64,000 bases of DNA from Anas platyrhynchos (taxonomy: Eukaryota > Chordata > Aves > Anseriformes > Anatidae): NCBI RefSeq assembly GCF_047663525.1, contig NC_092613.1, forward strand, positions 3,869,501 to 3,933,500, written 5' to 3'. Position 1 is the first letter of the stretch. Every line of letters begins with the position of its first letter. The translations under genes and the position numbers were made by a program. The notes under the pieces are model-generated. The model saw nothing but the letters and a program-made list of their open reading frames with translations, did no database searches and had not been told where the DNA came from. Below are positions 24,901 to 35,680 of this stretch, piece after piece.

Positions 24901-25844
24901 GCATCCCCCCTTCCTTGGGGAATCCAGTCCCCAGGTTGAACCCCTCCTGTTGTCCCAGGGAGGGTCCTGGTGATGGTCCTAACCTTTCTCGCTGGCAGAT
25001 ACATGCCCGAGGGGATGCAGTGCTCCTGCGGCCCCGACTACTACACCCACAACCCCGACTACCACAACGAGTCCTACGTCCTCTACATGTTCATCATCCA
25101 CTTCATCATCCCGGTCGTGGTCATTTTCTTCTCCTACGGGCGCCTCATTTGCAAAGTCCGAGAGGTAACAGCCGGGGTGGGGGCACGCGGAGGGGTGAAT
25201 GGGCACCGGGTGGGCAGCACGGGGAGGTGATGTTGAGGAGGGGGAAAGTTGGGGGCTGCCCCTCACTGCCCCCCACCCGCAGGCAGCCGCGCAGCAGCAG
25301 GAGTCGGCCACCACGCAGAAGGCAGAGAAGGAGGTGACGCGGATGGTGATCCTGATGGTGCTGGGCTTCATGCTGGCCTGGACGCCCTACGCCGTGGTGG
25401 CGTTCTGGATCTTCACCAACAAGGGAGCAGACTTCACTGCCACGCTCATGTCAGTGCCTGCCTTCTTCTCCAAGAGCTCCTCCCTCTACAACCCCATCAT
25501 CTACGTCCTCATGAACAAGCAGGTGAGACGTCCCAGGGCACGGCTTCTCCCCTGCGTGGGGCTTCCCATTATGCCCAGTGTCACCGTGGGCACCTTGGTC
25601 CTCCCCAGTTGCATCTCAGCCCAGGGGAGCAGCAAGCTCAGGGCTCTCAGTCTCACAGCTCACCTCTGCTGCCCTCGGGTGCCATTGTTCTCCTTTTGTC
25701 TCCCCCCTTCAGTTCCGTAACTGCATGATCACCACGATCTGCTGCGGCAAGAACCCCTTTGGGGACGAAGATGTCTCCTCTGCTGTATCCCAGAGCAAGA
25801 CCGAGGTCTCCTCCGTCTCCTCCAGCCAAGTTTCACCTGCATAG
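21616..25844 (+). CDS. OPN1MSW: Green-sensitive cone opsin RH2 (five exons, intact)
   Basis: RH2 is the medium-wavelength cone visual pigment, a seven-helix receptor that binds 11-cis-retinal in cone outer segments and activates cone transducin. Exons 21616-21976, 23723-23891, 24999-25164, 25283-25522 and 25713-25844 join without a break into 355 residues. The lengths match the classic rhodopsin-family exon pattern. Visible hallmarks in bovine rhodopsin numbering are glycosylation sites Asn2 and Asn15, Asp83, the disulphide cysteines 110 and 187, counterion Glu113, Gln122 (Glu in rod rhodopsin, Gln in RH2), the E134-R135-Y136 motif, retinal-binding Lys296, NPIIY in helix 7, the palmitoylated-type Cys-Cys pair at 322-323, and a Ser/Thr-rich tail ending VSPA. 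Compared with the chicken protein as I remember it, only a few conservative changes appear. All introns are GT-AG. I see no sign of decay. Confidence 0.98.
21977..23722 (+). other. RH2 intron 1
   Basis: This is a 1,746-nt GT-AG intron with a long C/T-rich tract before the acceptor (about 23670-23722). A short T-rich run lies at 23436-23463. Open frames inside it have no family features. Confidence 0.95.
23723..23891 (+). CDS. OPN1MSW: RH2 exon 2 (residues 121-177)
   Basis: It encodes the end of helix 3 and helix 4, from [18 protein letters not shown] to PPLFGWSR. It carries Gln122, the main residue separating RH2 from rod rhodopsin, and the ERY motif. It is 169 nt long; the donor is CCAG|GTGAGT, phase 2. 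Confidence 0.98.
23892..24998 (+). other. RH2 intron 2
   Basis: This is a 1,107-nt GT-AG intron, acceptor GCTGGCAG. It is GC-rich, with no recognised repeat or coding element. Confidence 0.95.
24999..25164 (+). CDS. OPN1MSW: RH2 exon 3 (residues 177-232)
   Basis: It encodes the second extracellular loop and helix 5, from [18 protein letters not shown] to LICKVRE. It carries Cys187 of the conserved disulphide. It is 166 nt long; the donor is GAG|GTAACA, phase 0. Confidence 0.98.
25283..25522 (+). CDS. OPN1MSW: RH2 exon 4 (residues 233-312)
   Basis: It encodes the third cytoplasmic loop and helices 6-7, with [18 protein letters not shown], the helix 6 segment [10 protein letters not shown], retinal-binding Lys296 (AAG at 25472-25474) and NPIIY. 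It is 240 nt long. The flanking introns are short, 118 nt (25165-25282) and 190 nt (25523-25712). Confidence 0.98.
25713..25844 (+). CDS. OPN1MSW: RH2 exon 5 (residues 313-355 and stop)
   Basis: It encodes the cytoplasmic tail, starting [17 protein letters not shown] and ending SSSQVSPA, with stop TAG at 25842-25844. The tail carries many Ser and Thr residues suited to receptor-kinase phosphorylation. Confidence 0.98.
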   Translation, partial: FRNCMITTICCGKNPFGDEDVSSAVSQSKTEVSSVSSSQVSPA

Positions 25845-27300
25845 ACCATGGACAGTTTGAACTGGGGTGACCACCGAGCTCGGGGACCAAGACAGACACC
25901 CTCACACCCACAACCTGATCCCACACAGTCACTCCCTTGCACACCAGCAGCCCCCTCCTGCCATCCTGCAGAGCTCTGCGCTCCTGCCTGGCAAAGCAGC
26001 CTTGCGCACACTGCCACGGCTTCCCCTCGTCCCCATGGGTACCAACCTGGCACGCTGAGCCCTTCCACAATGCTGCAGTCCAGCACCAGGGCACCCCCAG
26101 GTGCAAGCAGCATCCTGCCCCCTGCAAACACCAGCCCTGGGGCACCTCGCCCCCTGCACATTGATGCTGTGCTAATCCCATACTGGGCAGCCAGTCTGCA
26201 ACCAGAGCTGGGGTGCAACAGCACGGGGGAAAGAGCAAGCTCCAGGCTGTTTGGGGTAGGGGGGTGTCCTTTCATGGCACCTACTGGTCCAGGAGGGAAA
26301 TCTGCTTTAAAGCATCTCTTGCCCCAGGATTTGCATGCAAAACCTTTCCTCATGGCCTCCACGTGCTCGTGCAGAGCTGCAGGGTGGCAGCAAGGAGGGT
26401 GGATGCTTCTCTCGCTGTGGCTTCACAAGCAGATCCACAGCACCATTTCCATCCCATGCTCTGCAGCCTCTGTAGCACCTCTGCAGGCACCAAAATCCAC
26501 ATCCCATCCCATCCCCAGCTCCCAGGAGCTGGTCAGGTTTTGGGGATGCTCCCTACTTGCCCCAAGTGCCAGCAAAGACCTCAGCTTGGTTCACATCACG
26601 TTAAAACAGCAGCAGCCAGTGGGAAACCCTGAAGTAGAATATTTGCCTCCCATCCGCTCAGAAACACGCTCCCTGCTAGCATCCTCCGCTCCCTGGTGCT
26701 CAAGGGAGTGCCTCAGAAGCATTCAGCCCTCATTTGCAAAAAAAAAACTAAGCATAAACACAGACAGCACTGCCGCAAAATCCCCAGCAGCACGAATCCG
26801 TGGCTGGAGCGGTCTCGGCTGCCCCTTGCCAGCACCCGAGCCTGGGTCTCGCTGGGGCTGCGCACCCTGCTGACAGCACAGCCAGCAGAAATCAATACCC
26901 GTAGTCTTTATAAATCAATATAACAAATGGAGCTGTGAGCAGGCTCTACTTCAAGCCTGACTCCCTGTATCCCCAAGACAACACTGTAGATATATTTTTT
27001 TTGTGTGTGTGTCTTGGAACCTGTAAATATTTGCTCACATACTTTGAAGTCTCTATCTTTCTCAGCCCTTTCCTTCTCCTCCTTCTCCCAGCTCCAAGGC
27101 ACAGAAATCGTCTTTCACCTTCGCTCCTGCTGGCTGGACGAGCACGGCCAGCCTTGGAGGGTGGGACCGGTAGCCAAGCACTTTCCTGTACATATTTTAT
27201 AAATAAATAACATCGTGTCAGCACAAGGACTTCTACAGATGAGAAGTAGGGATTAAAAAGTAAGAAATAAACAGAAGCAGCACAGAGAAAAATAAAGATG
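25845..27300 (+). other. Putative RH2 3' UTR
   Basis: No canonical AATAAA or ATTAAA occurs until 27202, so the RH2 message may carry about 1.4 kb of 3' UTR unless a variant signal is used earlier. The first kilobase is C-rich and contains an open frame of 341 codons (25848-26873) in the same frame as the opsin. The last 300 bases turn AT-rich and hold Pumilio-type motifs at 27022-27029 and 27187-27194. Extent and transcription are inferred. Confidence 0.4.
27187..27296 (+). terminator. Cluster of polyadenylation signals downstream of RH2
   Basis: AATAAA occurs at 27202-27207, 27266-27271 and 27291-27296, and ATTAAA at 27252-27257. The first is preceded by TGTACATA (27187-27194). This is a plausible end of the RH2 transcript. 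The hexamers are also common by chance in AT-rich sequence. Confidence 0.4.
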
Positions 27301-30300
27301 CTCAGTCCTTTTCCTTTCTCTTGGGCCATGTCAACAAGACGCTGATGTCCAGCTGAGAAAACACCACGCTGCTGGTAGGGACCAGCCCAGGGCTGCCTCA
27401 AAAGCCAGGAAAAGGGGACCTGGGAATTATCAAACACAGGTCACAGAGGTGAGACCAGTGACTGTCCCCAGTGAGCTGAAGCACCAAAAGGGGTTAGGAG
27501 CAAAAAGAGACAGGGAAAAGGCACGGGGCAGCTGCTGTGGCTGTTGTATCATGGCCACGGGGGCAGAGGTGCTCGCTGCCCAGCCTAGCACCATCCATTA
27601 TAGTGTTTTTTTTTTTGGCCTTTAATATCTCGGCGTCCACCACACAGCCTTAAATAAAGCTGCAGCAGAGAGCTTTTTGCAGAAAGTTCCCCTCCCCACG
27701 GGGCCCTTAGAGTCGGCAGTGTTAAGGAACTGGCAGAGTCAGGGAAAAATTGTTCCCTGTGTCAGGGAATTTGTTACCGAGCCGGCTGGAGGGCGATCCC
27801 AGCCACGTTCACTTCTGGGGCTCTCACCTGCAGCCACCCCCCTCCTTTCAGCACACACGTGCCCCTTCTCAGCCATTTTTCCTCTTCTTTTGGGCCAAAG
27901 CAACCAAAGCTGATGGGAAGCTTTGCCCCCAGGCTTGCCCCCAGGGCAGGGATGCAGGGACAGAAACCCCCAGCCCCAGCTCCCCGGGCTCCCTCGTGCC
28001 TCCGCTCCCAGCAGGACTGAGCCTGCATCGCCCAAATTCAGGGCTCCTGGCCAGAGCCCGATGCTGGGGTCACTGCCGGAGCGGGTCTCAGTTCTGCTCT
28101 CACACCGACAGCCACGCTGAATAATTCATGGCTCATCCTCCCCTCTCCCCGGGTCTCAGGAGCCTCCTTCCCTTCACTGCCAGAGCACCGAGCCCTTTTC
28201 CTTCTGTTCTTTGAAGCGGAGGAGTGGAAGCACCGGGGCTGTTTTACAGCAGGTGCCTGAACACACGGTGTACAAAGGAAGCAAAGAAGCCCCATTGGCA
28301 TCGCTTATCCCACCCCATGGACTTTTAAGTGCAATATATTGTGAGAACGCAGCCCTCCATAACCCTCCTCTCCCCTTCCCCCCCCAAAACACAGCACTGT
28401 GCTAAGCTGCAGACCCCTCTCTCTTTTTTCTTCCTGTACAATATTGCAGTTACAAAGGCTGCTTGGCTTTTGCTGCGATGCAGCGATGCCAGCAGAACCA
28501 ACAGCATTGCAGCAGGCCCTGGAGGGAGAGAGCAGCAGCCCACGGGGCCAGGGACCCCCTCGGAGGTGGGCTGGGGGCTTTGCAGGAGAGGGAATGAGCA
28601 GAGTGCCCCAGCCCTGCGCTGTCTCTGCTCGTGATGCTGCAGCTGGCCAGGCAGCAGCAGATGCTTGCAGCAATCCCTTCTGGCCACCCCCAGCCAGCTG
28701 CCTCACCAGATGTGCAAAACCTTTGCAAAAAGTTTTGTTTTTTGTTTTTTGTTTTTTTTTAAATCTGTAAAGCCAGCAGAGGTCACAAGCACCTGGCCTG
28801 CCCCTGCAGTCTCAGGGATGCTTCTCAGAAGGAATTTCTGTTTTAGAACAGTTTTACCTCCTTGCTGCATCCATCCCAGTGCAAGGAGCCTTCTCAAGGT
28901 GGGTGCCGCCTGCACGGGTTGCACGAGCAGCGCTGGCGACGTGCTCAGAGGTGCAGGCAGCCTGCGATCATCCACGAGGCAAAGGAGGAGCTGCTTCCCT
29001 CAGGGAAGAGGCTGAAGATGGGAATAAATGGATAAACCCACCCCAGGAGAGCAGCCCCGCAGCAGTGGTTAATGACGCTCACCTCCCCTTTAGCACCCCC
29101 CTGCAAGAACTCCAGGCAGCAAAGCAGCAGCCCCACTTTCCCCAAAACCACACAATTTGGCCCATGCAGGGACAGGGCAGAAGTGCAGCAACCAGGCAAT
29201 CTGTGACTACAAATTAAAGCCTCATCGATTCTGGTTTTTTGGTTACTGAAAACATCTCACTGAAGGGAGCTTTCCTTTTTTTCTTCTCCCACCTTATTTT
29301 GAACACTGTTGGAAGTGCAAAGTCATAATTTCCTCACAGCTGCCTTCCAGGCCATGCACCCCTCATTTTTCAAATCCAGGGGCTTTTAAAGATATTCTTT
29401 ATTGATCCTGCACTTATAAATAAGTGAACAATAGGAAAAGATGGTTATTTCAGTTATTAAATTTAAAGAGCTGACAAAAGCAATCAGAAGATATATCACT
29501 TAAGAGGAGATTAAAAGGAGGAGCAGCAGGAGCCCAGATTCCTGACCCCATGTTTCAGATTGGTTTAGATGTGTTTATCTGTGTATTTTTACTGCTCAGA
29601 TGGCAATATAATAAAACAGTACAGTTGTGTGCATTGCCCAAAGGGGTTTTAATCACTCACTGATTTTGCAGCAGCTCATCCAGCCTCTATGCCAAAGGCT
29701 TTCCAGGTGGGCTGCAACAGCAGGGCTATGCTGGGGGCTGGGACCCAGGAGGTGCCCCCAGGAGAGGGAATCCTGGGGTGGGGGGCTGCAGCCAAACCGG
29801 GGAGCACAACAGCTACAGCAACAAGCTGGGGACCTGCTGTGTTTGCATGCCCCAGCCCAAACTGCCAGCGGCTTGGAGCTTGTGGCAAACTGAGCTGGTG
29901 CAGAGGCAATGCAGGATCCGACCTGTCCCCGTCCTGGAGGCAGCCGTGTCCCTCCTTGCTCTTTCTGCTGGGAACACGATGCACTGGCACAAATCAGTAT
30001 TTCCCAGGCTTTGGAAAGGCAGACAAATGGGAAGCTGATTTCAAGATTCCTTAACTCATTTGCACACAGTTAAGCTCGAATTCATCTTCATTAGGTTTCC
30101 TTTTCACCGAAGCACCTTGCGTGGCAAGGACAAGACATCCAGTGGCAGGTTTTTGTTCTTTAAAGTTTGATGAACTTTGTGTGCAGATAGGATATGAAAC
30201 CAGCACACCAGGCGGTTGTAGCTAGGAAATAAGCACTTGGTTAAACAACCTGGGGCAGGAGGTACCCTTTTGGAGCCCATGGCCACCCCACCTTTCCCAC

Positions 30301-33300
30301 ACAGGAACCTCCCCATGCACAAGCACCAAGGAACTGCCATGCCAAATCCCCCAACCCATCCTCAAGGCTGAATAAAAATAATTCAGGTGTTATTTCTTTC
30401 CGCTTTTCCATAACTACATCAATATTTTCAGGCACTGCTCGCTTGCGAACAGCAAGGATCATTGCAGCATCGCTCATTCCTAGCAAATAATTGCACAGAG
30501 AGCAGACACTGTCACCTTCTGCAGCCTGCGGTGGCTTAGCCCAGTCAGCAGCCCCTGGCTGCTGCTGCCTAAATTCACATGCGATTGAGGAAAAGCAGCT
30601 AGACGTAGACCAGAAAACCGAGACAGCTGGAAATTCAGGCCCAAAGGGCATTTCAGCGTCTAACTCTTATCCACGCTGCAGCTGGGATTGCTCCTCCTTA
30701 CCAGAGGATTGCCATCATCTGTTTTAGGAAAAACTGCAGTAATTGGCTCAATTCATTTTAAATCAGTTATCGTTTGTGCAAGCAGCAGTCGGGGGAAAAG
30801 CAGCTTGTAGTTAATAACGTCCCTAATTTGGAGACATCCTCACGGCTGAGGGAGGTTTCGGCTCTGGCAGGGACAGGCACGAGGCTGCGGGGCTGGAGAG
30901 CAGGACCTGGCCCGGTGCCACAGTGCACAGCACTCATCCTGCCCTGGGCTGAGCCCCCTCGGGCCGGGCTGTCTTGGGTCTCTCCCGGGATGAATTTATC
31001 ACATCTGAGCACAGAAGCAGCAGCCAGGATGCCGGAGGGTATGGCTTTACCTATTTATCTCTGCCAAAGGAAAAGCATCTCGTTGTCCAGCCAAGCCAGC
31101 AGCTCTGGAAGCATCAAGATTTAAAAAAATAATAATAATAAAAATCCATCCTCCCCTGTGTGCTGTCACATTCACAGGGCTGGGGGGTCCAAATCCCACC
31201 CCAGCCCTGCTCGGAGATGCACAGACCCTGGTACCCAGGGGGGAGAAGATGCCCCTCAGGCTGCTTCAAGGAGTTTCTTGGAAAAGCTGCAGGTACAGCC
31301 TGGTAGGGCCCAGATTTCCCCAGAAATGGTCCCAGAAGCTTCTCCTCCATGAGGCTGAACCCAAATAGACCTGGGCAGCATCTGCACCCCCAGGAGGGTG
31401 CACAAGCACCCACGTTCCTGCTACGTGCCTGCACGGGCATCCCAGCCTGCATAAAGGCTCTCCAGATCCGTCACTGCTGCATGTGTCACGTTAGCAGGAA
31501 TAAAAAGATTCAAACAGCAATTCCTTACTTTTATGAGCAAATGGCCCTGGATGGATGATTCAGGCAGCATTCAATTCCCAGCAAGAAAGTGTCAGCAAAA
31601 ACCCAGCCTCTTTCATGTAGGTGGATAACCGCAAATAAAAGCGGGGAATTATTAGCACTTAATACTTGGTGGGTTTTTCACTCCCTAGTGCTTTTCTCTG
31701 GTAGATGCCAAGCACTTCAGATAAACTAACAGGCAGAGCTTCGCCGAGGGGAGATGTGCAGCCTTGTGCAGCTCCAGGCACCACCACCATCCTTATCCAG
31801 AGCTCTCCTCCAGCCCGTCCCCTCCGCAGCCCATGAGCTCCCTCCACAAGCCCTTTCTGCCCTTCTCCCACCTCCTGCAGCCCTCTTTGCCCCTGCTCTT
31901 GCCCCATGCTCACAGCTTTCTGCCCCCAGCATGGGGGGGAGGACAGTGCAGAGCAGCTGCCCCATGAACCCAGGGCTGCTCGTGGCTTTGAACGGCCACC
32001 GAGGCACACGCCAGCCTCCTCCAGACTCTCTCTTTCTCCTTTATCAAGGCCACCTATATTTTTCTTGTTCATCAGACTGACAAATGGGCAGAAAACAGAC
32101 TTCTGGCTATTTCCTGCACAAGCTGCCCACTCCTCCTCTCCCCTTGGCAATGACTGAGAGCTGAAGAAGCAGGAATAGCATATAAATTTCCTCCCTCCTA
32201 TAATAAATACCTCTATTACCTAGCACTTTCTCCCAGCTCTCCGGCTGGCTGCTGCAGGCTCCCTCTCCCTTGCTTGGCAGCTCGCTGCCCACCGGGCAGA
32301 CGTGATGAACTGAAATCCCTCATTTCTATGGAGAATAAGCAGCGGGACTGCACCGGGTGGGATGCAAAGGGCACAGGGCAGCACCAAAGCCTTGCTGCAA
32401 CAGTGCTCAGGACAGGAAAAAACCTTTCCCCTGGGTGTCTGCAGCTTTGCAAAGGGAGCCCCATGATTTAATTCATCAGGGAAGGTGGGACTGGGGCTTG
32501 TCCCCTCTCCAGCTGCTCTGCCCCGGTCCTGAGGGGACCCTGGCACTGCAGGGTGCAGTGGGGCTTGTCCCAGGTCCCCCTGTGCACCTAAGAGTGGGCA
32601 TGAGAGTTAATGCAGGAAGGCACTAAGGATAAACTGTGCTTAACATCTCATTAAGATGTTGCAGGCAGAGCAGAAAGGTTTGGTCGCGGTGGGAAGCCCA
32701 TCACGGGAGTGATTTGCTCCACGGTCAGCAGCGAGAGCAGGCTCCGGGTGCAGCCTCCTTTCTGCTCGGGAGCAGCTGTGCTGCAGGTGGCTGCTGCTGG
32801 AAAAGCGCTGATGGCAGAAAATCACCTTGTGTCGGGAAAGATGAAACACCTCTGCCACCCTGCAGAAGGCTTCGAGCATGGGGAGAAACCAGAGAGCACA
32901 AAGGGGAAGGTTTCACCGAGCTGGGGCTATAAGCAGAGAGCCCACACTGCGCTGGAGCAGCCACATCCAGCTCAGGGGCTCCAGGTCATGCAGAGGCTGG
33001 TGGCAGGGGACAGGGCTTTGTCACACTGCACCCACACAGCCTCCTTCTCCAAAACCAGGGTGCACAAAGCTCCCAGCCCACGCAGCTCCCTTCTGCTGGG
33101 GGCACAGAGCAGGACAGGAGAGCAGCTCCCGCCTCCCACCACAGCGTGATTTGCTGTGCTCAGGCAACATAAAGCAAACAAAAAGCCCCAAACTCAGAAG
33201 CGGCGTGAAGAAGCGAGCTGCAGACCTCGGGGCACAGGGCAATCTGTACGAGTTTCATCCAGACAGGAATGTCCTTGCAGCGGGGACCCCCACGGGTGTC

Positions 33301-35680
33301 ACTTGGCATCAGCACGGTTCCGCGGGCGCTTTTGCATCTCTGCTACGGAGAGCTCCCTGCCCTGGACGTGGCAGCATGTGTGACAGCTTGTTTACCCACA
33401 GTCCCTGCCCAGAGGCAACTCCTAAACACATTTCATGCCACGTGGTGCTGCAAAGAGACGTCCCAGGGCCAGGATTTGTCCCCTGCTTTGCCTTGCTGAG
33501 CAGCTCCTGCATGCATGCCTGAGCATGGCTGCTGCCTTGCTCCAGCCTGGCCACGCCGCTGCTGTGGCTGGCATCCAAAAACCCCCCGTGCAAAAATCAC
33601 ATTCATTGTCCTGCTGAGACCACCCAAGTTTCCATCCTCAGCTGAGATGCACAAGTGAAAACAAACCACGGGGCTGGCAGATTGACCACCAGCTGCCCCC
33701 TTGCTGGGTTTCTCCTCTGTACCTCCTTTTGCTCCCAACTTTTTCCTGCAGATGCTGGGGACACCCAGGACAAGGCTCGGTTTGTCAGACCAAGGAAATG
33801 CCACTGCACGCTGGCCACCAAACCCCATGGACATGCAGCTTGAGCACCGCAGTGGGACAGGCACCTTGCGCCATCCCTGGCCCTGGTGGTCTGCAAGGAA
33901 ACGGGCAAAGTGGTCGGAGCAGCAAGCTTGGGACTATAGGGGTTTTTAGCAGGGCATCCTAGGGGCAGGCTGCAACCCTGGAGATCAATGTGCACCCTCC
34001 TTACCGGCACTGCAGAGCATCAGCACCCACTCTGTTCTTCCCTGCCAGTGTCTCCATCACCCACATCCTGAAAAAGGAGCAGAAGAGCTCACCTCCAGCC
34101 CCAGCTGTGGTTTGGGATCAGGGTACCCCCAGCAGCAAGCACCACACCTGCCCTAACACAGCTTCACTTCTGAGCCCCTTTCCCAACCCCAAATCCCTCC
34201 AGACCCCAGCACACGGCCCCCAGGAGCATCTCTGTCCCCTTGCCCCACAGCCGCCCACGAGCAGCCCTGGGCTGCCGTCACCCTCAGACGTGATCGATGT
34301 TGGTGCTTTGCAAAGCCTGAAAAAAACCCACCCTGAAAAGGAGCATTAGGGGTGGCAGCCACCCAATTTCCCCCGTAGCCAGCACTTGGCATGTCGTATC
34401 TATTTCCTGGAGTCTATTTAACTCCTACATTTAACAAGCTCCTAAACAAGTAATAGCAGCAAGTGGCAGCACCCAGCTCCCAAACTGCGAGTGGCATTTC
34501 AGGGGCCAGGCCGCCATCAGCACAAGCAATGGGAAATTTCTCAAATGTCTCTTTGATTTATGGCTCTAGTTAATTCTCCAGGAGGCCTGCAAGCTGCCCC
34601 GAGTGCACAAAACCTCGGAGGGATAAATAATTTAACAGGTGGTTAAATATTCTTTAAGGTGCAGAGAACATCGGCAGGAGCAGAGATTTCAGGGGATAAC
34701 ACCGAACTACAAATTGAGTGGAAGAGGTGGGGGGAGATAGCCTGAATTGGGCACCAAAGGAGCAAATACAGCACGGGCAGCAGGACAGCAGAGCCAAGGC
34801 TGCGGGAAGGAAAGGACCAGGACTTCCCACTGCTGCTGCTTCCAGCAGGGATCAGCGTGGGGGGGGCAGGCTCGGCCAGGGGGTGTAGGAAAAAATCCCA
34901 GCCAGGTGTGGGGTGTGCTGCCTGTGCCAGAAAAATGATGAAATGGGGAGCATGGAGGGAACAGCCTGCTGCCTTGGAGCTGGAGCAGGACATTTTGGTG
35001 GCAGATGCTGGGTGAAGCGGGATGTCTGGCACCTGGCTTCCCCCCTCCTGGTCTTTATTTCCCCCAGGCACAGAGATCGGGAAGGCAGCACCCCCCGTGG
35101 GGGAGCGAGTAACATCCGAGGCCGTGCTGGACCAAGAGCCACCAAGGAGGGAACTGAATCAGAGGAGGAAGGTGAGGATGGAGGAGAGCACCAAGAAGCC
35201 CAAGCGCTGCCATCACGAGGCTCCATCTGGATCTCAGTCCAAGGCCAAGAGGTGCTGGGGCTCCCAGGGCAGCCCCCCAGAGCCCACAGCCCACGGCAGA
35301 GCCTCCCCACGGAGCCGGGCCAGCTGCAGGGAAGCCCAGGAGAGGTAGATGGCAGCAAAGACTATTTTTTTTTTGCAGCAGCAGCCAGGATGCAACAGCC
35401 CTGTTACAACCCCCACCCAGGCACCATCCAGCCGTGGCACCGCACCAGGACTTAAAGCTGGTCGGGTCCTTCGCTCTGCCCACGGTCTGCTGAGTTTTCC
35501 CATCTCGTGGCTCTTTTCCCCTAGGGTTCTCTCCTTGAGCATGATTCAGGGCTCGGGATGGATGGTAATTTCTCCCTGGTGAGGTGTCTGTGTCTGCTGA
35601 GAGCCAGGAAGGAGAGCCCACGCGCAGTCCCTGGCCCTGGAGGGTTTATCATAGCCACCCCTGGTAAATGGATAATGAAT
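27301..35680. other. Intergenic region right of RH2, proximal part
   Basis: No coding exon is recognised. Most of the stretch is GC-rich and stop-poor, giving many chance open frames. T-rich runs lie at 27605-27617 and 28734-28760 (TTTTTTG-like units), and a short (AAT)n lies at 31123-31142. AT-rich islands at about 29370-29610 and 34380-34660 stand out from their surroundings and could be regulatory. Confidence 0.55.
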
